A stretch of DNA of 64,000 bases from Christensenella sp964438705 (GCA_964438705.1 CAYTKQ010000007.1:1-64000); one strand, 5' to 3'; shown: positions 16,199 to 25,119, counted from the first letter of the stretch. Notes: a model not told the origin generated them from the letters alone. A program made the numbers and translations.

Positions 16199-16825
16199 AT
16201 GGCAGTTTACGGATACATCAGAGTTTCTACACGCGACCAGAACGAGAGCCGTCAATGGGATGCGCTCACCGCGCACGGGATACCGAAGGAATGCCTGTAT
16301 GTGGACAAAATGTCCGGAAAGGATTTCGAACGTCCCGCTTATCGCCGGTTGATGCGAAAGCTTAGGAAGGGCGACCTGCTGGTCGTCAAGAGCATCGACA
16401 GGCTGGGGCGGAACTATCTGGACGTGTTGGAGCAATGGCGGATGATCACCAAGGAAACGGGAGCGGACGTGAGGGTGCTGGATATGGCGCTTTTAGACAC
16501 GACGCAAAGCAAGGACCTGTTGGGTACGTTTATTGCAGACCTTGTGCTGCAGCTTCTGTCTTTTATGGCTGAAACAGAGCGAACGACGATCCGGCAGCGG
16601 CAGGCGGAAGGGATCGCCTCGGCGAAAGCGCGGGGTGTGAAGTTTGGCCGGCCAGAGCATCCGCTTCCGCAAAACTTTGAAACACTCTGCGAACAATGGC
16701 TAATGGGAGGGCTGACCCTGCGGGACGCGTCACGCGACGCAGGCATGGCCCAAAGCACGTTTTACAGGAAGGTAAGACAGCACAAAAAAGCGGCGCTTCG
16801 ATACGCCGCGAACCATTCCTATTAA
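16199..16825 (+). CDS. Serine recombinase (resolvase/invertase family)
   Basis: The 208-residue protein has the catalytic N-terminal domain of small serine recombinases (YIRVSTRDQN with nucleophile Ser10, the conserved IDRLGRN segment, and the ER.....R helix) and a C-terminal helix-turn-helix (LRDASRDAGMAQSTFYRKVR). Such enzymes invert or resolve DNA between short palindromic sites. GGAGGTGAGTAT precedes the ATG; a TATAAT lies at 16142-16147. No transposase or phage genes flank it. It sits directly upstream of surface-protein genes, which makes a DNA-inversion role worth testing, although I found no clear invertible segment. Confidence 0.9.
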   Translation: MAVYGYIRVSTRDQNESRQWDALTAHGIPKECLYVDKMSGKDFERPAYRRLMRKLRKGDLLVVKSIDRLGRNYLDVLEQWRMITKETGADVRVLDMALLDTTQSKDLLGTFIADLVLQLLSFMAETERTTIRQRQAEGIASAKARGVKFGRPEHPLPQNFETLCEQWLMGGLTLRDASRDAGMAQSTFYRKVRQHKKAALRYAANHSY

Positions 16826-16833
16826 TATTTTCA

Positions 16834-16865
16834 CATTTCTCTTATGCTATATTTTATGAGAAATG
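16834..16865 (+). repeat. Imperfect inverted repeat after the recombinase gene
   Basis: CATTTCTC (16834-16841) and GAGAAATG (16858-16865) face each other across 16 bp of AT-rich DNA. The 32-bp span is close to the size of a serine-recombinase crossover site, but it could equally be a weak terminator. No second copy was seen in the window. Confidence 0.4.
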
Positions 16866-16994
16866 CACCCACTCCCCACACAACTACTATTTTAATCAAA
16901 TAAAATTAAAAAATCAACCCCTTTTTATAAAAAATTTGACTCTGCCGAATCCTATACTTTATTAGAAAATGCCATTTGGCAAAAGGAGGAGGCA

Positions 16995-19730
16995 ATGAAG
17001 AGTTTTAAAAAAAGATTGGCGGCGATCGTCGTTGTTGTGCTGATGATCGCAACGCTGATCCCGACCATGGCGCTGGCGGCGGGCAGTATTATCAAAACCC
17101 AGCCCACAGACGTTACGAAAACAGTCGGACAGGACGCAACGTTCACGGTTGTGCCGGAAGATAGTGGTGTAGGCGATGCGCCGACCTATGTGTGGAAGGT
17201 GAGCACGGACGGCGGCGCGACCTATGAGGTGGTGCCGGGCGTATCCACTGCTACGCTGACAGTAAGCAGTGTCACCGCAAAAATGAACGGCAATCGTTAC
17301 GCTTGCGAAATGACGACGGGCGGACAAGGCGCACCGACGACGCCTGTGACTGAAATCAGCGATATCGTTAAGCTGACGGTTACAAGCGGCACTGAGCCCG
17401 AGGTTTATACACAGCCTGCGTCAGTAAGCAAGATGGTGGGCGAGGACGCGCAGTTCAATGTGGTGCTGACAACCAACTTGAATATTGATGCTTACACATA
17501 CCAGTGGGAAATGAAGAAAAACGGCAAGGGCGAATGGGTTTCCGCGGACGGTATCGGCCGGGCGACGGGCACGCTGGACGTGAAGGACGTGACGATGGCG
17601 CAGAATGGCAACATTTATCGCTGCAAGGTCACCACGAAGATTCCGGACACGAAAGAATTCGTATACACGGATGAAGCGAAACTCACGGTAACCGAGCCGG
17701 TTGCGCCTGAGCCGGGCTATAAGCCGGTCGTGAATGTTTCGATGAACCCGAGCAGCGGCTGGGTGAAGGACAAGGGCGTGACCTTCACGGCAGAGATCGA
17801 GGCGAAGGCGACGACGGAACAGCTCGCCATCCAATGGTATTTCCAGAAGAGCAATGGCATCGGCGGATATGAAGCGGAAGCGGCGATCGAGGGCGCGACA
17901 TCCGCAGCCTATACGATCGACAAGCTGGACGCGACGAAGCACCTTGGAAAATATACGTGCAAGGTGATCAACAACAACCCACTGGCGGAAGGCGCAAACA
18001 CGGAATCCAGCGAGCTTGAAATTTCCGCGATCAACAATCCGACCGGAGCTGTCGTCATCGTGACGGAGCCTGAAGCGCCGACACGGGTTTACGCGGGCGA
18101 CAAGGTGGAGCTGACGGTGGAGGCGACGACGGACAACGACGGTACACTGAGCTATCAGTGGATGTCCGCACCGAAAGGACTCGATGTGTTCACAAACATC
18201 GAGGGTGCGACCGCTCCGACCTATGTGATCGAAAAAGCGACGGACAAGCTTGGCAAGTTCAAGTGTGTCGTAACGAATTCGATCGGCGCGGCGACAAATG
18301 AGACGGCTGAGGTGGCGATCAATCTCACATCGAGAAGGACCGAACCGTCATTCGATAAGGATCTCGAAAATAAAATGGCGGTGAAGCTGGGCGATACACC
18401 GACCCTGAGCGTACACGCCAATGTGGAAACGAGCGACACGATTTCCTATCAGTGGTCTGTAATCACCACCGCTGGTGTCACCAATGTGATCCCCGGAGCG
18501 ACAGGTGAGAGCTATACGCTGCCGGCGGCAATCGCAGCGGCGGACAACGGCAAGATATATTTCTGCACGGCGACGAACACCGTGACGAAAGAAACCAAGG
18601 AGTCTGCTGAAACAGAGCTCGTGGTTGTAGACCCGGCGCTGGTACCAGTGATAGAAGGTCAGCCGCAGAGCATCATTGCGGAAGCCATCAACGGCGAAGA
18701 TGTGACGATGGAGGTCAAAGTCAAAGCGATCGACGGCAAGACCTTTACGTATCAGTGGGAGAAGCAGAACGGCACAGCATGGGATGAGATTTATCCGTAC
18801 CACAGGAGTAGCGGATTTATAGAGCCGGAAGATGGCAAGCTGACGTTTAAGCAGGGCTATACGGCTGCGGAAGACGGCGTTTACCGTTGCGTGGTCACGG
18901 TGAACGGAACCGGAACCAACGGAGAGTTTGCAATTTCCGACACAGCGACATTCCTTGCTTATACGGCTGACACACCGTACCTGACCACAGATCTGCCTGC
19001 AACAATGGACGCAGAGGCAGGAAAAACAGCGACCTTCCAAGTGGCTGCGGCAGTGCAGCCTGAGGCACCGCTTGTTTATCAGTGGTACACGGTTGACGGA
19101 CTGGGCAATGAAACGGCCATTCCCGGCGCTAAGAGCGCAAGCTATACGACGGGTGTGCTGACGGAAGCGGACAACGGCGCGATGTTCAAATGTATTGTGA
19201 CGAACCAGGACATGGGCGATTCCGTGGATTCCACAGTGATGACGCTGAACGTGAAGACTTCGATCACGCCTCCTGTGATCGACGACGGTGCTGTGGGCGA
19301 AGGCCTCACAGTGGATCGTGATAAAGCGATGCTGAACACGCCGCCGGCGGGCAACAGCGCGGCGGGCGCACTGAAGGCCTCCGATCTGAGGGACAACATC
19401 ACGGCTCCGGCCGGCTACAGCATTGTGGTCGAGGATAAGGACGGCAACGTTCTGAGCGGCGACAAAGCGGTAGGAACGGGCTGTGTGGTGAAGATGGTCG
19501 CAGACGCGGACGGCAGCGTTGCGGACACCCTGAGCATTATGGTGAAGGGCGACGTGACGGGCAAAGGATATGCGAGCCTTATCGACATGATGAAGCTGAA
19601 CAGTGTGATGACCAGCACTGGCAGCATTGATGGTGTATATTTTACGGCAGCGGACATGAATGATGACGCAGTGATTTCACTCATCGATATGATGCGTCTG
19701 AACGCGATCGTGACAAGTTTCGTTGCATAA
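16995..19730 (+). CDS. Secreted multi-Ig-like protein with C-terminal dockerin-like domain
   Basis: The 911-residue protein has a signal peptide (1-29, ending MALAA), about seven repeated Ig-like beta-sandwich domains of roughly 100 residues each (about 30-760; each contains a Y.W or YQW core and a Y.C late-strand motif), a linker domain (about 770-850) and a C-terminal pair of dockerin type I-like calcium loops: GDVTGKGYASLIDMM and DMNDDAVISLIDMM. The second loop keeps Asp1, Asn3, Asp5 and Asp12; the first has Thr3 and Lys5 and is degenerate. There is no LPxTG motif, so attachment may be through dockerin binding. A strong AAAAGGAGGAGG site precedes the ATG. Its ligand is unknown. Confidence 0.85.
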   Translation: MKSFKKRLAAIVVVVLMIATLIPTMALAAGSIIKTQPTDVTKTVGQDATFTVVPEDSGVGDAPTYVWKVSTDGGATYEVVPGVSTATLTVSSVTAKMNGNRYACEMTTGGQGAPTTPVTEISDIVKLTVTSGTEPEVYTQPASVSKMVGEDAQFNVVLTTNLNIDAYTYQWEMKKNGKGEWVSADGIGRATGTLDVKDVTMAQNGNIYRCKVTTKIPDTKEFVYTDEAKLTVTEPVAPEPGYKPVVNVSMNPSSGWVKDKGVTFTAEIEAKATTEQLAIQWYFQKSNGIGGYEAEAAIEGATSAAYTIDKLDATKHLGKYTCKVINNNPLAEGANTESSELEISAINNPTGAVVIVTEPEAPTRVYAGDKVELTVEATTDNDGTLSYQWMSAPKGLDVFTNIEGATAPTYVIEKATDKLGKFKCVVTNSIGAATNETAEVAINLTSRRTEPSFDKDLENKMAVKLGDTPTLSVHANVETSDTISYQWSVITTAGVTNVIPGATGESYTLPAAIAAADNGKIYFCTATNTVTKETKESAETELVVVDPALVPVIEGQPQSIIAEAINGEDVTMEVKVKAIDGKTFTYQWEKQNGTAWDEIYPYHRSSGFIEPEDGKLTFKQGYTAAEDGVYRCVVTVNGTGTNGEFAISDTATFLAYTADTPYLTTDLPATMDAEAGKTATFQVAAAVQPEAPLVYQWYTVDGLGNETAIPGAKSASYTTGVLTEADNGAMFKCIVTNQDMGDSVDSTVMTLNVKTSITPPVIDDGAVGEGLTVDRDKAMLNTPPAGNSAAGALKASDLRDNITAPAGYSIVVEDKDGNVLSGDKAVGTGCVVKMVADADGSVADTLSIMVKGDVTGKGYASLIDMMKLNSVMTSTGSIDGVYFTAADMNDDAVISLIDMMRLNAIVTSFVA

Positions 19731-19760
19731 AGTGACCAACGAATTATTGGGAGGATTGAA

Positions 19761-20444
19761 ATGAAAAAGAATAAGATCATAGTATCGGTTGTAATCGCGG
19801 CAGTGCTGGTGATGGCTATGGCTGTTACAGCATTTGCGGCAGCACCGAGCGTAAGTGTGAGCAATTCCAAACCGAAACCGGGCGATACGATCAGTTTTAC
19901 GGTCAAAAGCCCTGACGGCTTGGGAACGTCAGCCAATATCACTGTCAGCAGCAACCTGACTTATGTTAGCAGAACGAGTGACTTAGGCAGTGAAAAGATG
20001 GTAATAATTGCTAGTCCGGGTGCTTCTGTCACGTACACCTACAAGGTGAAAGCAGACGCGAAAAATGGCGACGCAATCAGCTTTGCTCTTTCCGGCGTTC
20101 GGATCGGCGATTTAAATACGGGTACAGAAACCGACGGTGAAAATGCCTCGGCAACGGCTGCGGTTACAGTGACCACACCGCCGACAGAGACCAACCCGCC
20201 GACAGAGACCAACCCGCCGACGGAGACCAATCCGCCGACACAAGATCCGTCTGAGAATACGCAGAAACCGTCCCAGCCGTCGAGCAATCCTTCGGCTTCG
20301 GCAAGCGCTTCTGCAAACAGCAAGCTGGACAAAGTTCCCAAGACGGGGGACGCGACAACAGATATGTTTGTACTTGCGATTATCGCGATCGCTGCGGCAG
20401 GAACTGTTGGCGTAGCAGCTTGCAGGAAAGCATTTTCTAAATAA
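19761..20444 (+). CDS. Sortase-anchored cell-wall protein with one beta-sandwich domain
   Basis: This 227-residue protein has a signal peptide (about 1-28), one extracellular beta-rich domain (about 30-135; PGDTISFTV, LTYVS, VTYTYKVKADAKNGDAISF), a low-complexity stalk with three NPPTET repeats and a Ser/Ala/Pro segment, then a cell-wall sorting signal: VPKTGD, a hydrophobic helix and a CRKAFSK tail. The domain resembles cohesin or DUF11-type adhesin folds; I cannot decide between them. It lies 30 bp downstream of the dockerin-like protein and 105 bp upstream of a sortase gene, so the three probably work together. Confidence 0.85.
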   Translation: MKKNKIIVSVVIAAVLVMAMAVTAFAAAPSVSVSNSKPKPGDTISFTVKSPDGLGTSANITVSSNLTYVSRTSDLGSEKMVIIASPGASVTYTYKVKADAKNGDAISFALSGVRIGDLNTGTETDGENASATAAVTVTTPPTETNPPTETNPPTETNPPTQDPSENTQKPSQPSSNPSASASASANSKLDKVPKTGDATTDMFVLAIIAIAAAGTVGVAACRKAFSK

Positions 20445-20448
20445 AGTT

Positions 20449-20532
20449 TGGATATGATAACTTCATATCCAGATTCACTGTCAACCCACGCCAAGTGAAT
20501 CGTGCAGAGCGGGATTATTCCCGCTCTGTGCA
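20449..20532 (+). promoter_or_regulatory. Three consecutive hairpins upstream of the sortase gene
   Basis: The spacer between the VPKTG protein and the sortase contains back-to-back dyads: TGGATATGA/TCATATCCA (20449-20471), GATTCACT/AGTGAATC (20472-20501) and TGCAGAGCGGG with its complement (20503-20532). The last is GC-rich but is not followed by a T-run. They may be a processing site, a weak terminator or an attenuator. Confidence 0.6.
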
Positions 20533-20549
20533 ATTTAACGGAGATTTTT

Positions 20550-21440
20550 ATGAAAGACAAAAAAAGCGAACAACAAAAACCGAAATTTTTTGAGGGGAAG
20601 CGCAAGTGGATCATTGTGATCGCGGCGGCGGTCATTGCCATCGTGTGCGTGATCGCGCTGGTGCTTGCACCGATGATGACCCAGCCGGAGCCGGTGAGCA
20701 CACCCGCGCCCACGCAATCGGCAAGCCCGACGCCCACGCAATCGGCAAGCGCGACACCAACCCAAAAGCAGATTTTGCCGCAATTAAGGGAGCTTTATGA
20801 GAAGAACAGCGACCTTGCGGGATGGATCAAGATCGGGGGTACCAAGGTGGATTATCCGGTGATGTACACGCCGCAGGACCCGGAGTTTTACCTCTACCGT
20901 ACCTTTGAAAAGAACGAGGACCCGACGAAGGAGGGCTGCATTTTCATCGACACAAGCTGTAAGATGGAGCCGCTTTCCGACAACCTGCTGATTCACGGGC
21001 ACAACATGAAGAACGGCACGATGTTTCACACGCTGATCGAATATATGGAGGAGGCGTACTATAAGGAACACCCGATGATCGAGTTCAGCACGCTGTATGA
21101 GACCGGAAACTATGAGATCGCAGCGGTGTTTCTTACAAAGATATATAATGTAGACGACGACGTATTTAAGTTCTACAAGTATTACGGGTCGGAGAATAAG
21201 GAACAGTTTGATGATTATGTAAAGAATATCAAGGAGCTGGAGCTCTATGAAACGGGGATCACCCCGGAATACGGCGACGAGCTGATTACGCTCACTACAT
21301 GCGAATATACGCAGGAAAACGGGCGGATCGTGGTTGTGGCAAGGAAGGTGAAGGAACCGACGCCCGGCGCGTCGATTGCGCCGACTGCAAGCGTTTCGGG
21401 TGACGCACAGACCGTGACAGGGGAATTTGTGCCGGAATAA
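20550..21440 (+). CDS. Class B sortase
   Basis: This transpeptidase links surface proteins to the cell wall. The 296-residue chain has one N-terminal membrane helix (about 18-42), a Thr/Pro/Ser linker with an imperfect repeat (PTQSASPTPTQSASATPTQ) and a sortase domain. The catalytic His is in LIHGHN, the Cys in LTTCEYT and the Arg about 8 residues later (GRIVVVARK). The WIKIGGTKVDYPV start and the long helix region between the catalytic His and Cys fit class B rather than class A. ATG 20550 follows AACGGAG. The nearest substrates are the VPKTG protein (19761-20444) and perhaps the APKTD protein (23287-24981). Confidence 0.92.
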   Translation: MKDKKSEQQKPKFFEGKRKWIIVIAAAVIAIVCVIALVLAPMMTQPEPVSTPAPTQSASPTPTQSASATPTQKQILPQLRELYEKNSDLAGWIKIGGTKVDYPVMYTPQDPEFYLYRTFEKNEDPTKEGCIFIDTSCKMEPLSDNLLIHGHNMKNGTMFHTLIEYMEEAYYKEHPMIEFSTLYETGNYEIAAVFLTKIYNVDDDVFKFYKYYGSENKEQFDDYVKNIKELELYETGITPEYGDELITLTTCEYTQENGRIVVVARKVKEPTPGASIAPTASVSGDAQTVTGEFVPE

Positions 21441-21462
21441 GGATAAATGCCCCGTACACGCT

Positions 21463-23109
21463 TCACGAGGGCGGCGAAGCGTCCGAACCATGAAGGCGGG
21501 CGCGGGCTTCGGAGATGATCTCCGGCGCGAAGCCCATATATTCGAGCAGCGCGATGGCGTTGGTCGTTGTGGACGGGCCCTGCTTCAAAAGATAATCGAA
21601 GGTGATCCGGTTTCCGTCCATCGTCTCACAGAAATGATAATTGTCAAAGAGACTGCCCAAAATGTCCGTCAGCTCGACATCGTGCGAGGCGACGACACAC
21701 AGGCAGTCTTTTTTGTGCAGCGCGCGCAGCACGGCGGTGGAGGCGGCGAGGCGCTCCGGCGTGTTGGTGCCCCGCAATATTTCGTCGATAAAGCAGGCGC
21801 AATCGCGGTCGTTACAGTATTCTACGATGCGCCTTAGGGATTTGATCTCTGTGATGAAATAGCTGTCGCCGGACAGGATATCGTCGCGCAATGCCATAGA
21901 CGTGGCGATATAGCAGGGCTTGAGCGTGCAGCTTTGCGCGCAGCAGGTATCAATCGTCTGCGCAAGGATGCCATTTACCGCGAGCGCCTTTAGAAAGGTG
22001 GATTTGCCCGAGGCGTTTGAGCCGGTGATGAGGCTGCCGTTGCCAAAATCACCGTCGTTTGTGACGGGATTTTTGATGAGCGGATGATAGAGTCCCGAAA
22101 AGACGATCTCGTTTTTTGCTGAAAATATGGGTGTGCACCAGTGCGGCAGGCTTTGCCGGAAGGAAAGGACGCTCAACATGGCATCGAGCTCGCCGACGGC
22201 GGCAAAGAGGCGGGCGAATGCCGCGCGGTATTTGATCAGCCTGCCGATCACACGGTTATAAGAGAGTAGGTCTATGAGGAAGATCGCCTTCAAAAAGATG
22301 CTGAGCGCTTCCAATTCCGCCAGCGCCTGCCGCGTGTTGCCGGACAGAAAACCGCCCAAGCGGCGAAAGGGTTTCAGCGCGTCCGCGAGGCCGACGCACA
22401 GGCCGTTGAATTTTTTGTGGATGGTTTTTGCGCTGTGCAGCAGGGCGAAGAAGCCCTGCATGCTATCGAGCCCTTCCTCGAGATTCAGTCGGTGTACATA
22501 ATAGATGACGAGGTTCGTAAAGGCCGCCGCGACAGCGAGCGTGAGGCCCGCCGCAAAGAAAAAAGGCATAAGCGCGAGTCCGGCGGCGGGCAGAGCCGCA
22601 AGGATCGTAAACAGCCATGCGTGGGGAATGCGCTTTGCGTCCGCGTGAAAGACGTAATAGCTGAGACGGGATTTGCGCTTGCCCATACCGCGCAGTATTT
22701 TTTGCAGCAAAAGCCGTTTTGGGGAATCTTGTTCAAGCGCGTCGATCAAGGCCTGGCGCTGCGGATTTGCTTCGCCGTGATCAAGCTCGTGCAGGAGGTG
22801 ATACAGCCACTCCTCGCCATAAAAGGAGGAACAGGCGTTGATGCGGCGGAACACGTCGTCCATGGAAAGATCGTTCCACGTGATATCGTCGATACGGCTT
22901 TTGGAGGGCCCGCTTGCACATGCGTATTTGTGATACGCGTCGATGCCGCCGATCTCGTAATCGGCATCGGGAACTGTGCCGAACGCGTCCATGAGCGCCG
23001 CGTCCCGCTTTTTTGCCGCGCGCCTTGCGGCGCAAACGATGACGACAACGAAAAGGACTGCCGCGACGACCGCGATGACCGCCGGAAATGCGATGGAACC
23101 ATTTGCCAT
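21463..23109 (-). CDS. Membrane-anchored MutS-family ATPase
   Basis: The 548-residue protein has an N-terminal membrane helix (about 8-28), a pair of helices near 165-215, a MutS-like helical lever region and a C-terminal MutS ATPase domain with Walker A GSNASGKST, Walker B CFIDEILRGTN and the SHD motif. It lacks the mismatch-binding domain I and the Smr nuclease domain of MutS2. Such membrane MutS-like proteins are widespread in Firmicutes and are not characterised; a role in mismatch repair should not be assumed. It converges with the sortase gene and starts with AGGAGGAAACAAAC before the ATG. Confidence 0.85.
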   Translation of the reverse strand: MANGSIAFPAVIAVVAAVLFVVVIVCAARRAAKKRDAALMDAFGTVPDADYEIGGIDAYHKYACASGPSKSRIDDITWNDLSMDDVFRRINACSSFYGEEWLYHLLHELDHGEANPQRQALIDALEQDSPKRLLLQKILRGMGKRKSRLSYYVFHADAKRIPHAWLFTILAALPAAGLALMPFFFAAGLTLAVAAAFTNLVIYYVHRLNLEEGLDSMQGFFALLHSAKTIHKKFNGLCVGLADALKPFRRLGGFLSGNTRQALAELEALSIFLKAIFLIDLLSYNRVIGRLIKYRAAFARLFAAVGELDAMLSVLSFRQSLPHWCTPIFSAKNEIVFSGLYHPLIKNPVTNDGDFGNGSLITGSNASGKSTFLKALAVNGILAQTIDTCCAQSCTLKPCYIATSMALRDDILSGDSYFITEIKSLRRIVEYCNDRDCACFIDEILRGTNTPERLAASTAVLRALHKKDCLCVVASHDVELTDILGSLFDNYHFCETMDGNRITFDYLLKQGPSTTTNAIALLEYMGFAPEIISEARARLHGSDASPPS

Positions 23110-23139
23110 GTTTGTTTCCTCCTGTACTGATTATAGCAC

Positions 23140-23162
23140 AAATAAAAAAGGCGCGGGGATGG
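23140..23162 (+). repeat. Direct repeat, left copy (23 bp)
   Basis: AAATAAAAAAGGCGCGGGGA and three further bases match the segment at 25070-25092 at 22 of 23 positions. The left copy is only half of the hairpin that the right copy forms. The two bracket the AT-richer surface protein gene at 23287-24981. Confidence 0.7.
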
Positions 23163-23211
23163 TATCTTGAAGTTTCAGACGCGCATAATACGTGCAAAAC
23201 TTGTTTAAGTA

Positions 23212-23240
23212 TTGATTTTTCATTAAAATAAGTATAAAAT
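23212..23240 (+). promoter_or_regulatory. Sigma-A-type promoter for the APKTD surface protein
   Basis: TTGATT (23212-23217) and TAAAAT (23235-23240) with a 17-bp spacer lie 46 bp upstream of the start codon in very AT-rich DNA. Confidence 0.6.
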
Positions 23241-23286
23241 ACCATATAAATAGTCATTAATTTTTCAAGGTGAGGCATGGGGAATC

Positions 23287-24981
23287 ATGAAAAGAGTAAA
23301 ATTAGGTTTTATTGTGCTGTTGGTCATAATGTTGATATTTAACAGTATGTCGATCGGTCTTGCACAGGAAGAAGGCGGGCAAAAATCATTTGTTGGTACG
23401 GAAGCTCAGAAGGTCAATGGGGGAGTTCCGCTGATTGCCGCGTATGATTTGGCGCTGGCAGGTAATGCAAAAAGCACAGGATCAAATTTGCGTTTTGCAG
23501 ATTCCGCTGAAACAGACATTACAGATACCAGACATTTTTCCGCAAATGAAACGGCATCCTTAAAAGCACCCGCAGTCACGAATGATGATTTGGCGGCATA
23601 TCCGATTTCCTATGTTTGGACACTTGATGGAGAGACGGTTTCAACGGGTGAGGAATGCTTGCCATCTGAATGGGGTACGTACATTTGTACGGTGAACGAT
23701 ACAAGCCTTGCCACATTAACATATCGTGTTGCTGTGACATCTGATTTAAACACAAGTTTGACAATCAACGGGGAGCTATTTGAGGAGAGCAAACATGAAG
23801 TTCTGGCCTCTCTAGGTGAAGCCTTCACGGCAAATGTTGTGGTGCAGAACGCATTGGGAGCGGAAACTTATAAATGGGGCTTCAAAAATACGTATGACGC
23901 ACAGTTTCAAACGATAGGTTCGTCGTCAAGCTTATCGATCGATTCGCTTGCCACGACGGATTTTGGTTATTACCAATGTGAGATATTTAATGGTACTCAG
24001 ACCAAAACGTATCTTTTCTATTTGAAGCCCGACACAGGGATCGCTGTATCGCTTGATCCGGTTTCGCTTGCCGCGGACGGCAGCGCAGTTATCACGGGGT
24101 ATGTGACAGCGAAAAAAACGGACATTCCCACGCTCACAGGGGAAAGGCAGGCGTTTGAGATATATCTTGTCGGGGATTATATTGCGCGCGATCAATTTGG
24201 AAAAATTAGAGGTTCTGATTATATGGAAAAAAAGCTCGATGAGCTTTCAGAAGTTACCGATGGACAGTGGAGCGCGGCCACGGTAAGCACGGAGGATACA
24301 AGTAGCATAACTTTGCAATTTACGGTGAAGGTATCCCTGCCTTGTTTCGTGCCGGATCGGGAACTTATTTTTGAATATTTTCCGACGGGGATCATGGCAT
24401 ATGACGGGCACGGTTATATTGGAGAATCGTTTGAGCTTCCTTTCGTTGAGGACTATTTGCAGGGAGAAGCGGTGAACCATGAAGCAGGCGTGAAAATACT
24501 AGGGATTATACCGGAAGGTTCTACTGTTGAGGCGAATGATATTGCAGATGAGCCTGCGAACGCAATGCAAGGCTTTTTGAAAGAAGGGGAATCTTTATTG
24601 TGGGGGAAGAATATTGTTCTTCAAAAGGATGGTATTCGGGCAGGACATTTTCAGGAATTGACGATTTTTATAACCGTAGGGCAACAATATAATGGACAGA
24701 CGATGAAGGTTCTGCATTATAGAAATGGAAAGGTCGAAGAGTTGTCAGGTGTTGTTAAGGATGGTGAGCTCGTCCTTGTGACATCTGATCTTTCTCCGTT
24801 TGGCGTAGTTGTGTCGAAGACAGAAGGAGTCGGCGGAGTCACAGATAAACCGCGTGCCCCAAAGACAGATGACGCAAGCATGTCGGGAGGCTTGTTATGC
24901 TTGATGGCGATCATTTCGGGAGCGTTGTTCGCGTACATGATCGTTGTCAGAAAAGGAAGAATATGGCCGAAGCATGAGTAG
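23287..24981 (+). CDS. Surface protein with Ig-like domains and a variant sorting signal
   Basis: The 564-residue product has a signal peptide (about 1-27), Ig-like domains (around 75-135 with YVWTLDG and GTYICTV, and 150-235 with YKWGF and GYYQCE), a larger beta-rich region and a C-terminal sorting-like signal: APKTDD, a hydrophobic helix and a basic tail (RKGRIWPKHE). The motif differs from LPxTG by Asp instead of Gly, so it may be anchored by a dedicated sortase or simply held in the membrane. Base composition is visibly AT-richer than neighbouring genes and short direct repeats flank it, both suggestive of acquisition. It has its own promoter. Confidence 0.82.
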   Translation: MKRVKLGFIVLLVIMLIFNSMSIGLAQEEGGQKSFVGTEAQKVNGGVPLIAAYDLALAGNAKSTGSNLRFADSAETDITDTRHFSANETASLKAPAVTNDDLAAYPISYVWTLDGETVSTGEECLPSEWGTYICTVNDTSLATLTYRVAVTSDLNTSLTINGELFEESKHEVLASLGEAFTANVVVQNALGAETYKWGFKNTYDAQFQTIGSSSSLSIDSLATTDFGYYQCEIFNGTQTKTYLFYLKPDTGIAVSLDPVSLAADGSAVITGYVTAKKTDIPTLTGERQAFEIYLVGDYIARDQFGKIRGSDYMEKKLDELSEVTDGQWSAATVSTEDTSSITLQFTVKVSLPCFVPDRELIFEYFPTGIMAYDGHGYIGESFELPFVEDYLQGEAVNHEAGVKILGIIPEGSTVEANDIADEPANAMQGFLKEGESLLWGKNIVLQKDGIRAGHFQELTIFITVGQQYNGQTMKVLHYRNGKVEELSGVVKDGELVLVTSDLSPFGVVVSKTEGVGGVTDKPRAPKTDDASMSGGLLCLMAIISGALFAYMIVVRKGRIWPKHE

Positions 24982-25069
24982 ATAAAAATGCCGCTGATCC
25001 TATGTGGAAGCAGAAGCTTGGAGGTCTGAATGATCTACATGAAAGCATGCAAAACGTAAGGTAGTCAGT

Positions 25070-25092
25070 AAATAAAAAAGGCGCGGGGGTGG
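25070..25092 (+). repeat. Direct repeat, right copy (23 bp)
   Basis: This copy matches 23140-23162 at 22 of 23 positions and forms the left arm of the terminator at 25071-25107. Confidence 0.7.
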
Positions 25093-25107
25093 TGATTCCC
25101 GCGCCTT
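25071..25107 (-). terminator. Terminator of the succinate CoA-transferase gene
   Basis: On the minus strand, a perfect 10-bp GC-rich stem (AAGGCGCGGG and its complement) is followed by TTTTTTATTT. It begins 13 bp after the stop codon. Confidence 0.85.
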
Positions 25108-25119
25108 GACGTATACTTC

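Noticed and set aside
16199..16825. Prophage or transposon marker
   Set aside because: No phage structural genes, transposase or terminal repeats accompany the recombinase.
20161..20250. Tandem DNA repeat in the VPKTG protein gene
   Set aside because: It encodes NPPTET units of a wall-spanning stalk, a common low-complexity coding feature and not a separate element.
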